A stretch of 64,000 nucleotides of DNA from Elioraea thermophila (ex Habib et al. 2022) (GCF_003336755.1 NZ_QMDI01000003.1:1-64000); one strand, 5' to 3'; numbered from the stretch's first letter, positions 15,420 to 26,545 are shown. The notes: a model not told the origin generated them from the sequence alone. Numbers and translations are program-made.

Positions 15420-16220
15420 TCAGTTGCAGCCGCCCGGCAGCTCCTCGTACTCGACGAGCTCTCCGCGCACCGCGAACTCGCCGAAATCCATCCGCAGGTC
15501 GTCCGCGACACCGTTGACGAAGTAGCGGATGCCGACCTCGTACTCCGGTTGACCGCTGCCCTGCGGATCGAAGAAGGCGATGCGGACGCGGAACGACGGC
15601 AGCGCGCGGAGTTTCGGCTGAGCGTGCGAAGCATCGGGGGCGAGGCGGGCGATGATCACCGTATTGGTGTCGCGTGCGCCATCCTCCTCCGTGCCATCGA
15701 AGATCGGCGCGGGGAAGACGCGCGCTCCGCGCTCGGCCGCCTCCAGCAAGCGCAGCGTGTGCAGCATGGGGAACATCGTGCCGCGCGGGAGGGCAACGGT
15801 CTGCTGGTCCGGGGCCGTGTAGCGCGCCTCGCCGGCAGACGTTACAGGGTCGATGCGCGCCTCGCCGATCAGTGTCTGCACGACCGTTCCGTCCGTGGCT
15901 TGCCGCAGCCGGAAGCGGAAGCGGCTGCCGTCCTTCTCCTCCCAGGTCACGTAGTCCGAGGCCATCTCGTAGGCTTGGCCGCTGCGCGAGACGACCTGCA
16001 ACGTGAAGCGCTGCTCCACCGTCCAGCCTTCGCAGCGATCGACCACCTCATAGAGCATCGCCCCCGCCGCGCTCTCCACGTCCTGGCTCGGGCGCGTGGT
16101 GTCGAGGGTGAGCCGATAGCCCGCGCGATGCGAGATCAGCGAGACGGCCTCGGCCGGGACGGAGGGGGCAATCACTGCCGCGATGGCGGCAAGGGCAAGC
16201 AGAGGTCGGATGCGGTGCAT
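15420..16220 (-). CDS. eipB: EipB/DUF1849 periplasmic cell-envelope protein
   Basis: This 266-residue protein has a Sec signal peptide (about 1-24, cleavage near AEA-VS). The mature part matches the EipB pattern: SHRAGYRLTLD at the start, GAMLYEVVDRCEGWTVEQRF, and a C-terminal Cys (PGGCN) that could bond to the Cys in DRCEGW. EipB proteins are beta-spiral periplasmic proteins needed for envelope integrity in alphaproteobacteria. It converges with dinB (8 bases between stops) and shares its upstream region with the GGDEF gene. Confidence 0.87.
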   Translation of the reverse strand: MHRIRPLLALAAIAAVIAPSVPAEAVSLISHRAGYRLTLDTTRPSQDVESAAGAMLYEVVDRCEGWTVEQRFTLQVVSRSGQAYEMASDYVTWEEKDGSRFRFRLRQATDGTVVQTLIGEARIDPVTSAGEARYTAPDQQTVALPRGTMFPMLHTLRLLEAAERGARVFPAPIFDGTEEDGARDTNTVIIARLAPDASHAQPKLRALPSFRVRIAFFDPQGSGQPEYEVGIRYFVNGVADDLRMDFGEFAVRGELVEYEELPGGCN

Positions 16221-16449
16221 GGGTCACTCGATGAACGGGCGCGTGCGAGAGTAGGCGAGAAACGGGGCGCCTGCCCATGGCTTCCGCGCGAGCCGGGTCG
16301 CTTCTGCCGCCCCGGCAAGCGGGGCGCGGCAGGATTTGCCGGGAGCGGCATGGCACCCGCCTACTTGGGTGCTGACGCGGGCTTTCCGGCCTGGCACGGC
16401 CCTTGCCAAGCCTTCCGCGTCAGTCGTGACGATGCACGCGAGGACGACC
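16221..16449. promoter_or_regulatory. Divergent promoter region between eipB and the GGDEF gene
   Basis: The 229 bases have no credible gene and must hold promoters for both neighbours. I see no clear -35/-10 pair and no obvious operator palindrome. An in-frame upstream reading into this gap from the GGDEF gene is possible but has low-complexity composition. Confidence 0.4.
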
Positions 16450-17124
16450 ATGCCGCTCGATGGCGCCACCGCAGCCGCCTTCGCCAAGGATCTGCCCGAT
16501 CCGCTTGCCGCCCTGTTCGCCGACACCGCGGCCGCGTTGCCCGAGGGCGACCCCTGTCGGATGTTGCTCGCCCGTGCCGAACGGATCGCTCTCAGGGCGA
16601 GCGAGGTGATCCGCGCCCAGGCGGCGCGCATTCGCGAACTCGAGCGGCTGGCCGAGGCCGATCCGCTGACGGGCCTGCTCAACCGGCGCGGTCTGGCTCG
16701 CCGGCTGGCGGAGCGGCTCGCCGAGGCCGCCCGCCACCGCGAGCCGGGGGTGCTGATGTTCTGCGACATGGACGGGCTGAAGGCGATCAACGACCGCCTC
16801 GGCCATGCCGCCGGCGATGCCGCCATTCTCGCCACCGCTCGCGCCATTCGCGATGCCGTGCGCGCGACCGACACCGTTGCGCGAATCGGCGGGGATGAAT
16901 TCGCGGTGGTCATGGCGCGCGTCGGGGCGGATCAGGGCTTGGCGCTCGCCGCCCGCCTCGCCGCCACGGTGCGCCGCACGGCGTTCGACTGGCAGGGCGA
17001 GCGCCTCTCGCTCGGGCTCTCCGTCGGCATCGCTCCCTTCACCGGCGAGGAGGAGCCTGAGGCCCTGCTCGCGCTGGCCGACCGTGCCATGTACGCCGAG
17101 AAGCGGGCTGGCCGCGCCGCCTGA
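16450..17124 (+). CDS. Diguanylate cyclase (GGDEF domain)
   Basis: This protein of about 224 residues has an N-terminal helical part with a short coiled coil (ERIALRASEVIRAQAARIRE, about 44-63) leading into a GGDEF domain from residue 68 (DPLTGLLNRRGL). The active-site motif is intact (RIGGDEF, GGDEF at 147-151). The product-inhibition site RxxD is present five residues before it (RATD, 138-141), so an active, feedback-inhibited c-di-GMP synthase is expected. No membrane segment or sensory domain is seen. Start choice: ATG at 16450 has GAGGA upstream. The ATG at 16432 is possible. Confidence 0.88.
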   Translation: MPLDGATAAAFAKDLPDPLAALFADTAAALPEGDPCRMLLARAERIALRASEVIRAQAARIRELERLAEADPLTGLLNRRGLARRLAERLAEAARHREPGVLMFCDMDGLKAINDRLGHAAGDAAILATARAIRDAVRATDTVARIGGDEFAVVMARVGADQGLALAARLAATVRRTAFDWQGERLSLGLSVGIAPFTGEEEPEALLALADRAMYAEKRAGRAA

Positions 17125-17156
17125 ACGAGGGACGCAGGTCGCGTTGTCGTCCCGCC

Positions 17157-18941
17157 TCAGCGCGGCTTCGGCGGCGGCAGGTCGAGCTTGATGTGCAGTT
17201 CCTTCAGCCGCTCGGGCGGCACCGGCGCCGGTGCCCCCATCATCAGGTCCTCGGCCTGCTGGTTCATCGGGAACAGGATCACCTCGCGGATGTTCGGCTC
17301 ATCCGCCAGCAGCATGACGATGCGATCGATTCCAGGGGCGGAGCCGCCGTGCGGCGGCGCGCCGTAGCGGAAGGCGTTGAGCATGCCGCCGAAGCGCGCC
17401 TCCACCTCCTCGCGGCTGTAGCCCGCGATCTCGAAGGCGCGCAGCATGATCTCCGGGTCGTGGTTCCGAATGGCACCGGAGGAGAGCTCCACCCCGTTGC
17501 AGACGATGTCGTACTGGTAGGCCTTGATGGTGAGCGGGTCCTGCGTGTTCAGCGCCTCGAGCCCACCTTGCGGCATGGAGAAGGGGTTGTGGCTGAACTC
17601 GATCGCGCCGGTGTCCTCGTTCCGCTCGTACATCGGAAAATCCGTGATCCAGCAGAAGCGGAACGCGTTCCGTTCGACGAGGTCGAGCTCGCTACCGAGC
17701 CGGAGACGCACCTTGCCGGCGAAGGCGGCGGCCTCTTTCGGTGCGGCGCAGACGAAGAACACGGCATCGCCATCCGCGAGATCGAACCGGCGGCGAATGG
17801 CCGCGCTGCGCTCCGGCTCGAGATTCTTCGCGATCGGCCCCTTCGCCTCGCCAGCCTCGAAGACGATGTAGCCGAGACCGCCCGCACCTTCCGCCCTCGC
17901 CCACTCGTTCAGCCGATCGAAGAAGCTCCTCGGCTTCGCGCCAGCGCCGGGGGCGGGGATGGCGCGCACCACCGCCCCCTTCTCGATGGCGCGCGCGAAC
18001 AGGCCGAACCCCGAGCCCGCGAAGGCTTCCGTGACATCGGCGATGCGCAGCGGGTTGCGCAGATCGGGCTTGTCGGTGCCGTAGGCGAGCATCGCCTCGT
18101 CGTAGGCGATGCGCGGAAAGGGTGGGGGTGTGACGCTGCGGCCGTTCGCGAACTCCTCGAACACGCCGGCGAGCACCGGTTCGATCGCGGCGAACACGTC
18201 CTCCTGGGTGACGAAGCTCATCTCGAAGTCGAGCTGGTAGAATTCGCCCGGCGAACGATCCGCCCGCGCATCCTCGTCACGAAAGCACGGCGCGATCTGG
18301 AAGTAGCGGTCGAAGCCCGCCACCATGCAGAGCTGCTTGAACTGCTGCGGCGCCTGCGGCAGGGCGTAGAACTTGCCCGGATGGAGCCGCGAAGGGACGA
18401 GGAAGTCGCGCGCACCCTCCGGGCTCGAGGCGGTGAGAATCGGCGTCTGGAACTCGATGAACCCGGCTTCGATCATTCGCCGCCGGATGGAGGCGATGAC
18501 TTGCGACCGCAGCACGATGTTGCGGTGCTGTCGTTCGCGCCGGAGGTCGAGGAAACGGTAGCGCAGGCGCAGCTCCTCCGGGAATTCAGCATCGCCCGCG
18601 ACCTGGATGGGCAACACCTCGGCCGCCGACTGCACGGTGATCGCCTCCGCGCGCAGTTCGATCTCGCCGGTGGGGATCTTCTGGTTCACGGTGTCGGGCG
18701 TGCGCCGCACCACCGTTCCGGTGACCGTGATCACGCTCTCGGGGCGGATCCGTTCCGCTTCCGCCAGCAAGGGCGAATGGGCATCGATCACCACCTGGGT
18801 GATGCCGTAGTGGTCGCGCAGGTCGATGAACAGCAGGCCGCCGTGGTCGCGCTTGCGGTGCACCCAGCCGGAGAGGCGGACGGTCTGGCCGGCATGGTCG
18901 GCGCGAAGCGCGCCGCAGGTGTGCGTGCGGTAGGGGTGCAT
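17157..18941 (-). CDS. aspS: Aspartyl-tRNA synthetase
   Basis: This 594-residue class II synthetase starts [19 protein letters not shown]. It has the N-terminal OB-fold anticodon-binding domain ([20 protein letters not shown]), motif 2 ([19 protein letters not shown]), the bacterial GAD insertion (about 290-410) and motif 3 ([24 protein letters not shown]). Length and the insertion are typical of the bacterial type. It may be the non-discriminating form in organisms without AsnRS, which cannot be told here. It converges with the GGDEF gene and diverges from rnd. Confidence 0.97.
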   Translation of the reverse strand: MHPYRTHTCGALRADHAGQTVRLSGWVHRKRDHGGLLFIDLRDHYGITQVVIDAHSPLLAEAERIRPESVITVTGTVVRRTPDTVNQKIPTGEIELRAEAITVQSAAEVLPIQVAGDAEFPEELRLRYRFLDLRRERQHRNIVLRSQVIASIRRRMIEAGFIEFQTPILTASSPEGARDFLVPSRLHPGKFYALPQAPQQFKQLCMVAGFDRYFQIAPCFRDEDARADRSPGEFYQLDFEMSFVTQEDVFAAIEPVLAGVFEEFANGRSVTPPPFPRIAYDEAMLAYGTDKPDLRNPLRIADVTEAFAGSGFGLFARAIEKGAVVRAIPAPGAGAKPRSFFDRLNEWARAEGAGGLGYIVFEAGEAKGPIAKNLEPERSAAIRRRFDLADGDAVFFVCAAPKEAAAFAGKVRLRLGSELDLVERNAFRFCWITDFPMYERNEDTGAIEFSHNPFSMPQGGLEALNTQDPLTIKAYQYDIVCNGVELSSGAIRNHDPEIMLRAFEIAGYSREEVEARFGGMLNAFRYGAPPHGGSAPGIDRIVMLLADEPNIREVILFPMNQQAEDLMMGAPAPVPPERLKELHIKLDLPPPKPR

Positions 18942-19048
18942 GGCTCGATCTGGGCTGGAAGCGGAGCCTCGAGGGAACCGGCACGGGCGGGGGAAGTCAA
19001 GCCGCCCGCTTGGTGCCCGTGCAGTGGGGGTGTAGAAGCGCGCCGCCC

Positions 19049-20248
19049 ATGAGCCAGCGTGCCAAGCCGGCCTTCCCCGACCCCGTCCTGATCGAGACCA
19101 CGGACGCGCTCGCCGCTCTTTGCGCCCGGCTCGCCGCGGCGGAGTTCGTCACCGTCGACACCGAGTTCATGCGCGAGCGCACCTACTGGCCGGAACTCTG
19201 CGTTGTGCAGATCGCGGGACCCGAGGACGTGGCGGTGATCGACGCGCTCGCACCGGGCCTCGATCTCGCTCCTCTCTATGCGCTGTTCGACGATGAGCGG
19301 GTGACCAAGGTGTTCCATGCCGCCCGGCAGGATCTGGAAATCTTCCACCTCCGCACCGGTCGGCTGCCCACGCCGCTGTTCGACACCCAAGTCGCGGCGA
19401 TGGTGGCAGGCTTCGGCGATCAGGTCGGCTACGACGCGCTGATCGCCGCGCTGACGGGAGCGACGATCGACAAGGCGTTCCGGTTTTCGGACTGGTCGGC
19501 CCGGCCCCTCACGCCGCAGCAGATCGCCTATGCCGCGGCCGACGTCACCCATCTCCGGCGCGCCTACGTCAAGCTGCGCGCCCGGCTGGAGCGCAGCGGG
19601 CGGCTCGCTTGGGTGGCGGAGGAGATGGCTGCCCTCGCCGACCCTGCCACCTACCGGCTCGACCCGGAAGAGGCTTGGCAGCGGCTGAAACCCCGCAGCA
19701 CCAACCGCCGCTTCCTGGCGGTGCTGCGCGCGGTGGCCGCCTGGCGCGAGCGTGAGGCGCAGCGCCTGAACATTCCGCGCCAGCGCGTGGTGAAGGATGA
19801 GACGGTGCTGGAGGTCGCGGCCCAGGCGCCGTCGGACGTCGCGGGGCTCCTGCGCGCGCGGGGTTTTCCCCGCTCGCTCGCGGAAGGGAAGTCGGGTGCG
19901 GCGCTGCTCGCGGCCATCTCTGCAGCGAAGGCTCTGCCCGAGGAGGCGCTGCCGGAAGTGGAGGAGAGGCGCAACGGCGGGCGGGCCTCGCCGGCGCTCG
20001 TTGCGTTGCTGAAGGTGCTGCTGGCGGCGAAGTGCGAGGAGCATGACGTGGCGCAGCGCCTCGTCGCCTCGGCGGAGGATCTCGAACGCCTGGCGGCGGA
20101 GGACGAGCCCGACCTTCCTTGCCTGCACGGCTGGCGTCGCGCCGTGTTCGGCGAGGCGGCGCTGGCGCTGAAGGCCGGCAAGGTCGCGCTCTCCGCCGCG
20201 GGGCGGCGCGTCAGCCTGGTGCCTCTGCCATCAACGGCGGCCGGTTGA
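19049..20248 (+). CDS. rnd: Ribonuclease D
   Basis: This 399-residue 3'-5' exoribonuclease has the DEDDy motifs VDTEFMRE (about 37-44), [11 protein letters not shown] and [14 protein letters not shown]. An HRDC domain ([23 protein letters not shown], about 220-242) and a second C-terminal helical domain follow. RNase D trims tRNA and small-RNA 3' ends. Start: ATG at 19049; a longer in-frame reading exists but would add residues from the aspS promoter region. Confidence 0.93.
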   Translation: MSQRAKPAFPDPVLIETTDALAALCARLAAAEFVTVDTEFMRERTYWPELCVVQIAGPEDVAVIDALAPGLDLAPLYALFDDERVTKVFHAARQDLEIFHLRTGRLPTPLFDTQVAAMVAGFGDQVGYDALIAALTGATIDKAFRFSDWSARPLTPQQIAYAAADVTHLRRAYVKLRARLERSGRLAWVAEEMAALADPATYRLDPEEAWQRLKPRSTNRRFLAVLRAVAAWREREAQRLNIPRQRVVKDETVLEVAAQAPSDVAGLLRARGFPRSLAEGKSGAALLAAISAAKALPEEALPEVEERRNGGRASPALVALLKVLLAAKCEEHDVAQRLVASAEDLERLAAEDEPDLPCLHGWRRAVFGEAALALKAGKVALSAAGRRVSLVPLPSTAAG

Positions 20249-20385
20249 GCTGAGGGGGCGACGAAGGCCGGGTCGTGCCACGGCAGCCGGCGGCGTGGAC
20301 GGTCTCGGCCGTGGGTTTGGCCCGCTGTGGGCGTGCTTGCACCGCGAGGGGGGCTCCGGCGATGCCTCCCCGGCGCGGCATTCCG

Positions 20386-22527
20386 TCAGCGTGCGGCCGT
20401 GGCCGGACCGATCATGCGCCGCAGCAGGTTGTCGAAGAGGGAGAACAGGCGATCGCCGGCGAACCCGAAGAGCAGGGCGAGGGCAGAAATTTCGAGCGCC
20501 GCCCACAGCTTGCCGTCGCCGAACAGCTTCAGCCCGGACAGAAGCACGCCGATCATGCCGCCGACGACGGCGCCGAGCAAGATTCGGCGAAGGAACAGGC
20601 GGCCCTCGGTGCGGGTGAGAGCGAAACTTTGCAGGCGCCCACGCAGCGAACGCTCGGCCGCCATCCAGCCGCCGAGGGCACCGTAGAGGGCAGGCAGGAG
20701 GAAGGTGCTCAACGCGGCGAGCGTGGCCTGGGGATAGACGTGAAAGGCAAGCCAATTCGGCGGGCGGTCTGCCTGGACTTGGTTCGGCGGCGCCGGCCCC
20801 CTGGCGGCGTCGTTGCCAGAACGAACATGAGGCGTGTTCGCGTCGGCGTCGGCCGACTTCGCGTCCGACAATGGGTCGGCGACGGACGACGCCGCTGCCG
20901 AGGGCCTTTTCAGCCAAGCCGCGACCTCGCCGCCGGCCCTTGCGAGGAGATCGCCGATGCCGGTCGGGAGGTCGTGAACGAGGAACCGCGGTAAATCGTT
21001 GAAAACCACTCGCGGCACATCCTGGAAGAGGACGGTCGGCAGCAGGACGGCCACCGCCCGAGCCGGGCGCATCCAGCCGTCGATGGCGTCGTATGCGGCC
21101 TTCCGTTGCGCATCGAGCGTCTCGTACGCGAAGCAGAAATCGCGGATCCGCTCATTCGGAAAAACTCGTGCTTCGATCGCGTATGTCCGGATCTCGTCGG
21201 ACTTGCCCCTTTCATCCCTCACGCGTGCGGTCCACGCGTATCCGGAGGCGAGTTTGGTGTCCTGGGGCTCAAGAACGAGGAACAGGTTCGTCGGCCCGTT
21301 GTGGAGATTTGGACTGGCATCGACTTTCCTCAGGGGGTTCGAAACCGGTTGGAGGGTGATCGTACGGTCCGTGGACTGGGCGGACCACGCGGCACGCGCT
21401 TCGGAGACCAGGAACAGTTTCCCGCACGGATCGGCAACCCAGCCGCGGACGTTCGCCTCACGCGCGCTTTTCTCGAGGCGCCAAAGCGCATGACTGAGCG
21501 GGATTAGGACCGTGCTCTCCTTCAGCCTCACGTCGGTGATCGCCGCCAACGCGCGCTGGATGTCGGCATCCTTCTGCGCCTGCTCGGTCACCGCCTTCAA
21601 GTCATTCTCGATCCTCTGCAGGTCGGCGAGGAACTGCTTCCCCATGGTGGCGTAAATCGAGAGGGTCAGGGTGAGCGCGAAGATGATGACGGCGAGCAGG
21701 CGGCCGCGATTGATCCGCCAGGCCAGCAACTCCGCCTCCGCCTCCGCCGAACGCATCGGCGCACTTGCCTCGGTCAGTCCGCGCGGCACGGTGCCGTGCG
21801 ATTCCCCTCCGCCCCCCTCCTCTCCCGGCGGTGGCCGCCCGCGGCCGACCACGCCGCCTGCCCCGGCCGCCGCCTCGGGCGCCGCCCGCCCCGCACCGTT
21901 GCCCGCATTCGGCGCGGCGACCGCCTCCACGCCGGCGGTGCCCGGCGAAGCCGCGCGGGTCTGCCCTGACCTCGCTGCCCCCTGGCCATCTCTTCGTCCG
22001 CCGTCCAGGGCGACCACGGCAAGCGGGCCGAGAGCGAAGACCACTCGGTGGCGGCCCTCGGCGTCGACCGGCCACTCCCGCGAGCGCTGCCAGACCACCG
22101 CCAAGCTGCCGAGGCGGAGCAGCACCGCCGGGAACATCCCGTTGCGGCGATGTAATTGCCGGCGATCGCCCACCAAGCCCAGATAGCCGGCGGTCACGCG
22201 GATACTGTCGGCGCTCACGTCGGGATGGAAATTCTGCGCCCGGTTCGATTCCCGTCGGTACGCGTTGAACAGTTCCACCACGCGGCCGCTGTCCTTGGCG
22301 ATGGTGACAGGATCGAGCGTGAGAAGCGTGCCGAGAGCGCCGGGCGTCCAAGCCGGCGCCGCTTGCCCGTCCCCAGCTGCGTCCTCCGGTTTCAACGCGT
22401 CGTCGTCCTCTGACCCCGTCGGATGTGCGGCGTTGAAGTAGACGAGCGTGCGGAGATCGTCTTGCGCGCGCGCGACCAGCGCCACGAACGCCGAACTTGG
22501 CTCCCGCTGTTCCGTTTCGCTGACCAC
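20386..22527 (-). CDS. Unrecognised multi-pass membrane protein with a low-complexity Gly/Pro/Arg linker
   Basis: This protein is about 713 residues and I do not recognise the family. The N-terminal 190 residues are soluble and end in an RVVFALGPLAVVAL strand. A 90-residue Gly/Ala/Arg/Pro-rich linker follows. Then come a membrane helix (VIIFALTLTLSIYATMG), a coiled coil (FLADLQRIENDLKAVTEQAQ), a mixed extracytoplasmic domain with DPCGKLFLVSEARAAW and VRDERGKSDEIRTYAIEARV, and a second helix near AVAVLLPTVLF. Three C-terminal helices end in LLFGFAGDRLFSLFDNLLRR. Start: GTG at 22527 has a GGGGGA Shine-Dalgarno. ATG 22578 and TTG 22605 are in-frame alternatives. It lies between rnd and ppx, which are often close together, so it looks inserted. 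Codon use is a little less GC-extreme than its neighbours in the extracytoplasmic part. Confidence 0.7.
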   Translation of the reverse strand: MVSETEQREPSSAFVALVARAQDDLRTLVYFNAAHPTGSEDDDALKPEDAAGDGQAAPAWTPGALGTLLTLDPVTIAKDSGRVVELFNAYRRESNRAQNFHPDVSADSIRVTAGYLGLVGDRRQLHRRNGMFPAVLLRLGSLAVVWQRSREWPVDAEGRHRVVFALGPLAVVALDGGRRDGQGAARSGQTRAASPGTAGVEAVAAPNAGNGAGRAAPEAAAGAGGVVGRGRPPPGEEGGGGESHGTVPRGLTEASAPMRSAEAEAELLAWRINRGRLLAVIIFALTLTLSIYATMGKQFLADLQRIENDLKAVTEQAQKDADIQRALAAITDVRLKESTVLIPLSHALWRLEKSAREANVRGWVADPCGKLFLVSEARAAWSAQSTDRTITLQPVSNPLRKVDASPNLHNGPTNLFLVLEPQDTKLASGYAWTARVRDERGKSDEIRTYAIEARVFPNERIRDFCFAYETLDAQRKAAYDAIDGWMRPARAVAVLLPTVLFQDVPRVVFNDLPRFLVHDLPTGIGDLLARAGGEVAAWLKRPSAAASSVADPLSDAKSADADANTPHVRSGNDAARGPAPPNQVQADRPPNWLAFHVYPQATLAALSTFLLPALYGALGGWMAAERSLRGRLQSFALTRTEGRLFLRRILLGAVVGGMIGVLLSGLKLFGDGKLWAALEISALALLFGFAGDRLFSLFDNLLRRMIGPATAAR

Positions 22528-22712
22528 CGCCAGTCCCCCGAACTCCCCCGGGTGTGCCCGGACAGCAGACGATCGCATGCAGAAGTATCGGCGCTTCGTT
22601 CGCAACGATCAACGTGCGGCCGAGCCGTGCGCACGGGGAAGCCCGGGGCGGCGGACAGCAGGCGAAGGCAGAGAGGGGGATAGCGTGCGACGGGCGGGCT
22701 ACGGGCGGGGGC

Positions 22713-24221
22713 TCAGGCCGCCGCCACCGCCTCCGGCGCGAGCTCCGTCGCCGGTTCCCGTCCCACCGCCTCGGCCAGACGCTCCAGCCGCCGCCAGACG
22801 GACTCGCCCGCGAACACGCCCCCGCCGCGCGCAAGCCTCAACACAATCCGCTCCTGTTCCATGCGCAGCGCGGTCAACGCCAACAGGGCGGAGGTGCCGC
22901 CGCACAGCGTGTAGGCGAGCCGCAACGCCGCCCCCAGCACCTCGGCGCGCTTGGCCGAGGCGACGTCGAGCAGAGCCCGCGCCGGCGCCAGCCACGGCGC
23001 CAGCGGGTCCGCCTCGTGGCGGATCGCCAAGGTGAGGGCGAGAAAGGCGCGCGCGTGGTGATCGAGCCCGATCCCCGGTTGGCGCAACAGGCGGAGGAAC
23101 GCCTGCTCGGCCTTGTATTCGGGGTGCTCGTGCGCGCCGATGTCGGACACCCAGCACGCGGTCTCGCGCAGGCGTCGCAGCGCCGGCGTCTCGTCCGGGA
23201 AGATGGGGTCCGTCCAGGCGATCAGCGCGGGCGGAAGATCCTCGCTGCGCCCGAAACGTCGGCAAAGGTCGCGCCCCGCTGCGATCACGGGGTCTTCGGC
23301 CGCAACCTCGGGGTCCAGATGCGTGGCGTACCACCCTTCGCGCAGGCCGTTGGCGCTGAACACCACGCGCCGGGCTCCAGTGGCGCGCAACAACCGACGC
23401 AGCACCACGGCGGCGAACGGCAGGGTGTCGAGGCGGCGGCGCGACACGCCCGGAATGCGCTCGAGCGTCTTGCGCGAGAGGTTGGTGATGACGCCGGTGA
23501 GGTCGCGCGCCTCCTCGCGCGAGAGCGTGTAGTGATGCACAACGGAGAGCGGGTAGCCCGTCTGCCCGATGTGGATGCGAGCGAGCGTTCGCCACGCACC
23601 GCCGACCAGATAGAGGTCGCGCCCAGCCCCCTCCGCAAGCCAGGGAATGTCGCGCAACGTCTCCTCGACGATGGCGCGCGCCCGCACCACGTCATTGCCG
23701 GAACGGTCGATCAGCCGCAGCGCGCCCAGCGGCAAGGTGGCAGTGCGAACGACACCGCGATCGAGCCGAACGAGCTCCAGGCTACCGCCGCCCAGGTCGC
23801 CGAGGATGCCGTCCGCCTGCGGGATCCCGCACAGCACGCCGAGCGCGGAGAGGCGCGCCTCCTCCTCGCCGCCGAGCACGCGGATCGGCAAGGATGGAAA
23901 ACGTCGACGCAGCATCTCGACATAGGCGGGCCCGTTCTGCGCGTCGCGCACCGCTGCGGTGGCCAGGACCTCGACGGGGTCGGCCCGCATCGCAGCCGCA
24001 ACGACGGCGTAGCGTTCCAGCACCGTGACGGACTGCGCGATCGCCTCCTCATTCAGCCGGCCGGTCATTTGCAGGCCGCGCCCGAGGCCAAGGATCGCCT
24101 TCTCGTTGAACACGATCTGCGGGTTGCGCGTCAGTCCCTCGAACACGACGAGGCGAACGGAGTTCGAACCGAGATCGATCACGCCGAGCCGCGGCGGCTG
24201 AGGCGAAAGGGGCGCGTGCAT
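22713..24221 (-). CDS. ppx: Ppx/GppA exopolyphosphatase
   Basis: This 502-residue protein belongs to the actin-like ATPase fold. It has GVIDLGSNSVRLVVFEG at the N-terminus (phosphate loop 1), ATAAVRDAQNGPAYVE, ILGDLGGGSLELVRLD (phosphate loop 2) and a C-terminal HD-like helical domain. It hydrolyses polyphosphate ends and possibly pppGpp. Start: ATG at 24221. The reading frame stays open far upstream through ppk, but that part has shadow-like composition. It sits 11 bases after ppk, the enzyme that makes the polymer it degrades, so the two form an operon. Confidence 0.94.
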   Translation of the reverse strand: MHAPLSPQPPRLGVIDLGSNSVRLVVFEGLTRNPQIVFNEKAILGLGRGLQMTGRLNEEAIAQSVTVLERYAVVAAAMRADPVEVLATAAVRDAQNGPAYVEMLRRRFPSLPIRVLGGEEEARLSALGVLCGIPQADGILGDLGGGSLELVRLDRGVVRTATLPLGALRLIDRSGNDVVRARAIVEETLRDIPWLAEGAGRDLYLVGGAWRTLARIHIGQTGYPLSVVHHYTLSREEARDLTGVITNLSRKTLERIPGVSRRRLDTLPFAAVVLRRLLRATGARRVVFSANGLREGWYATHLDPEVAAEDPVIAAGRDLCRRFGRSEDLPPALIAWTDPIFPDETPALRRLRETACWVSDIGAHEHPEYKAEQAFLRLLRQPGIGLDHHARAFLALTLAIRHEADPLAPWLAPARALLDVASAKRAEVLGAALRLAYTLCGGTSALLALTALRMEQERIVLRLARGGGVFAGESVWRRLERLAEAVGREPATELAPEAVAAA

Positions 24222-24232
24222 GGCAGGTACCT

Positions 24233-26437
24233 TCAGTCCTCCAGCACGCGGTCCGGGCGGTCGCGGCCGAACACCGAGGGCGGGACGTTCACTGCGGCCG
24301 GCCCGTGCAGCGCGCTGCCCCGGCCCGACAGGGACGGATTGGTCATGAAGTACTCGTGCGCGGACACCGCGCCCTCGCGCGCGGCACGTCGGCGATACGC
24401 GCCGGTCGGCAGCAGGTCCCAGGTCTGCATCTCGTCCTGCAGGTTGACGACCATGATCTGGTCGAGGATCTGCGCGTGCACCGTTTCGTTGAAGATCGGC
24501 ACCATCACCTCGACGCGCCAATCCATGTTGCGCGGCATCCAGTCCGCCGAAGAGATAAACACCTTGGCACGACGCGACGGCATCGTCTCGCCGTTGCCGA
24601 AGCAGAAGATCCGGCTGTGCTCGAGGAAGCGGCCCACGATCGACTTCACGCGGATGGTTTCGGAGAGGCCGGGAACGCCGGGGCGGAGGCAGCAGATGCC
24701 GCGGCAGACGATGGCGATGTCCACCCCCGCCTGCGAGGCGCGATAGAGCGCGTCGATCAGCGTCGCGTCGACCAGGCTGTTCATCTTCAGCCAGATCGTA
24801 CCGGGCCGGCCGGCGCGCACATGCGCGATCTCCTCCTCGATCAGCTCGAGCAGGCGCGGGCGCAGGGTGGCCGGAGCGAAGGCGATCGCGTCCATCGTTT
24901 CGGGGCGCGCATAGCCGGTCATGAAGTTGAACAGCCGTGCGGCGTCGCGCGTGAGATCGGGATCGCAGGTGAAGAAGGAGAGATCCGTGTACACGCGCGC
25001 GGTGTAGGGATGGTAGTTGCCCGTGCCGTAGTGCACGTAGGAGCGGAGCGCCCCACCTTCGCGACGCACGACCAAGCTCACCTTGGCGTGGATCTTCAGT
25101 TCGACGAAGCCGTACACCACCTGCACGCCGGCCGCTTCCATCTCGCGCGCCCAGCGGATGTTCTGTTCCTCGTCGAAGCGCGCCTTCAGCTCGACCATGG
25201 CGGTGACGGACTTGCCGGCTTCGGCGGCTTCGATCAGCGCGCGCACGATCGGGCTGTCGCGGCTCGTGCGATAGAGCGTCTGCTTGATCGCCACAACGTT
25301 CGGGTCGCGCGCCGCCTGGCGCAGGAACTGCACCACCACGTCGAACGATTCGTACGGATGGTGGACGACGATGTCCTTGTGCCGGATGGCGGCGAAGCAG
25401 TCGCCGCCGAAGTCGCGAATCCGTTCGGGAAAGCGGGCGGTGAAGGGCTTGAAGACGAGATCGGGGCGATCATCGACGATGATCTGCTTGACGTCGCCGA
25501 TGCCGAGCATGCCGTCGACGACGAAAAGTTCGGCCCGCGGCGCATCGAGCTCGTCGGCGACGAACTCGAGCAGGTCGGGCGGCATCTCGCGGTTGACCTT
25601 GAGGCGGATGACACGGCCGCGCCGGCGCCGTTTCAGCGCCGTCTCGTAGGACCGCACGAGGTCCTCGGCCTCTTCCTCGAACTCGACATCGGAATCGCGG
25701 ATGATGCGGAACATGCCGCGGCCGGCCAGCGTGAAGCCGGGAAAGAGGCGATCGAGAAAGAGGTCGATCACGTCTTCGACGATGAGGAAACGAATTCCAC
25801 CGCGATCGGGCAGGCGAACGAAGCGGTCGACCTGCGGCGGGATGGGCAGCAGCGCGCGCATCACCGTGCCGTCATCGCCGCGGGCGAGTTTCAGCACCAT
25901 CACGAGACCCAGCGACGGGATGAAGGGGAACGGATGGGCCGGATCGATGGCGAGCGGGGTGAGAACCGGGAAGATCCGCTCCATGAACCACTGCGCGAGC
26001 CAGGCGTGATCCTCGGCGGACAGTTCGCCCGGTTCGATCACGGCGAGGCCCTGCTCGCGCAACAGCCCCCGCAGGTTGCGCCAGACGCGCTGCTGTTCCG
26101 CCATCAGCGCCTGCGCGCGGGTGTGGATGGCGGCGAGCTGCTGACCGGGAGTGAGGCCGTCCTGGCTCACCACGTTCAGCCCCGCCGCCGCCTGCCCGAC
26201 GAGCCCCGCGACGCGGACCGAGTAGAACTCGTCGAGGTTGCTGGCGGAGATCGAGACGAAGCGCACGCGCTCGAGCAGCGGATGGCGTGGATTGTCCGCC
26301 TCCTCCAGGACGCGCGCGTTGAACGCGAGCCAGGAGAGCTCGCGGTTGATGAAGCGGGCCGGATCGTCGATGCCGATGGGCGGGGCCGTGATCGTTTCGC
26401 TCGGCACCTCGCCTGCGAGCTCGCGACGCTCGCTCAC
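24233..26437 (-). CDS. ppk: Polyphosphate kinase 1
   Basis: This 734-residue protein has the four-domain PPK1 layout. The N-domain begins [20 protein letters not shown]. The head domain has [13 protein letters not shown]. The two phospholipase-D-like C-domains carry the catalytic His segment [16 protein letters not shown] and [13 protein letters not shown]. It adds the gamma-phosphate of ATP to polyphosphate. Start choice: GTG at 26437 preceded by GCAGGAG at a 7-base spacing. The reading frame continues to a TTG at 26542, but that extension is Pro/Arg-rich and not family-like. It lies directly after hda and before ppx on the same strand. Confidence 0.95.
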   Translation of the reverse strand: MSERRELAGEVPSETITAPPIGIDDPARFINRELSWLAFNARVLEEADNPRHPLLERVRFVSISASNLDEFYSVRVAGLVGQAAAGLNVVSQDGLTPGQQLAAIHTRAQALMAEQQRVWRNLRGLLREQGLAVIEPGELSAEDHAWLAQWFMERIFPVLTPLAIDPAHPFPFIPSLGLVMVLKLARGDDGTVMRALLPIPPQVDRFVRLPDRGGIRFLIVEDVIDLFLDRLFPGFTLAGRGMFRIIRDSDVEFEEEAEDLVRSYETALKRRRRGRVIRLKVNREMPPDLLEFVADELDAPRAELFVVDGMLGIGDVKQIIVDDRPDLVFKPFTARFPERIRDFGGDCFAAIRHKDIVVHHPYESFDVVVQFLRQAARDPNVVAIKQTLYRTSRDSPIVRALIEAAEAGKSVTAMVELKARFDEEQNIRWAREMEAAGVQVVYGFVELKIHAKVSLVVRREGGALRSYVHYGTGNYHPYTARVYTDLSFFTCDPDLTRDAARLFNFMTGYARPETMDAIAFAPATLRPRLLELIEEEIAHVRAGRPGTIWLKMNSLVDATLIDALYRASQAGVDIAIVCRGICCLRPGVPGLSETIRVKSIVGRFLEHSRIFCFGNGETMPSRRAKVFISSADWMPRNMDWRVEVMVPIFNETVHAQILDQIMVVNLQDEMQTWDLLPTGAYRRRAAREGAVSAHEYFMTNPSLSGRGSALHGPAAVNVPPSVFGRDRPDRVLED

Positions 26438-26545
26438 GCTCGTCTCCTGCACCGGGTGCGCGGCCCCGTGCCGCGCCGCACTTCCCTCCCACGACTGGCC
26501 GGGGGGCGGCAAGGGGTTCCGGGTTCGCGGACGGCGCGGCAAGGA

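Noticed and set aside
22554-24746. Plus-strand open frame of about 730 codons opposite ppx and part of ppk
   Set aside because: Both genes underneath have intact catalytic motifs. The antisense frame has no recognisable domain and begins inside the unrelated membrane-protein gene.
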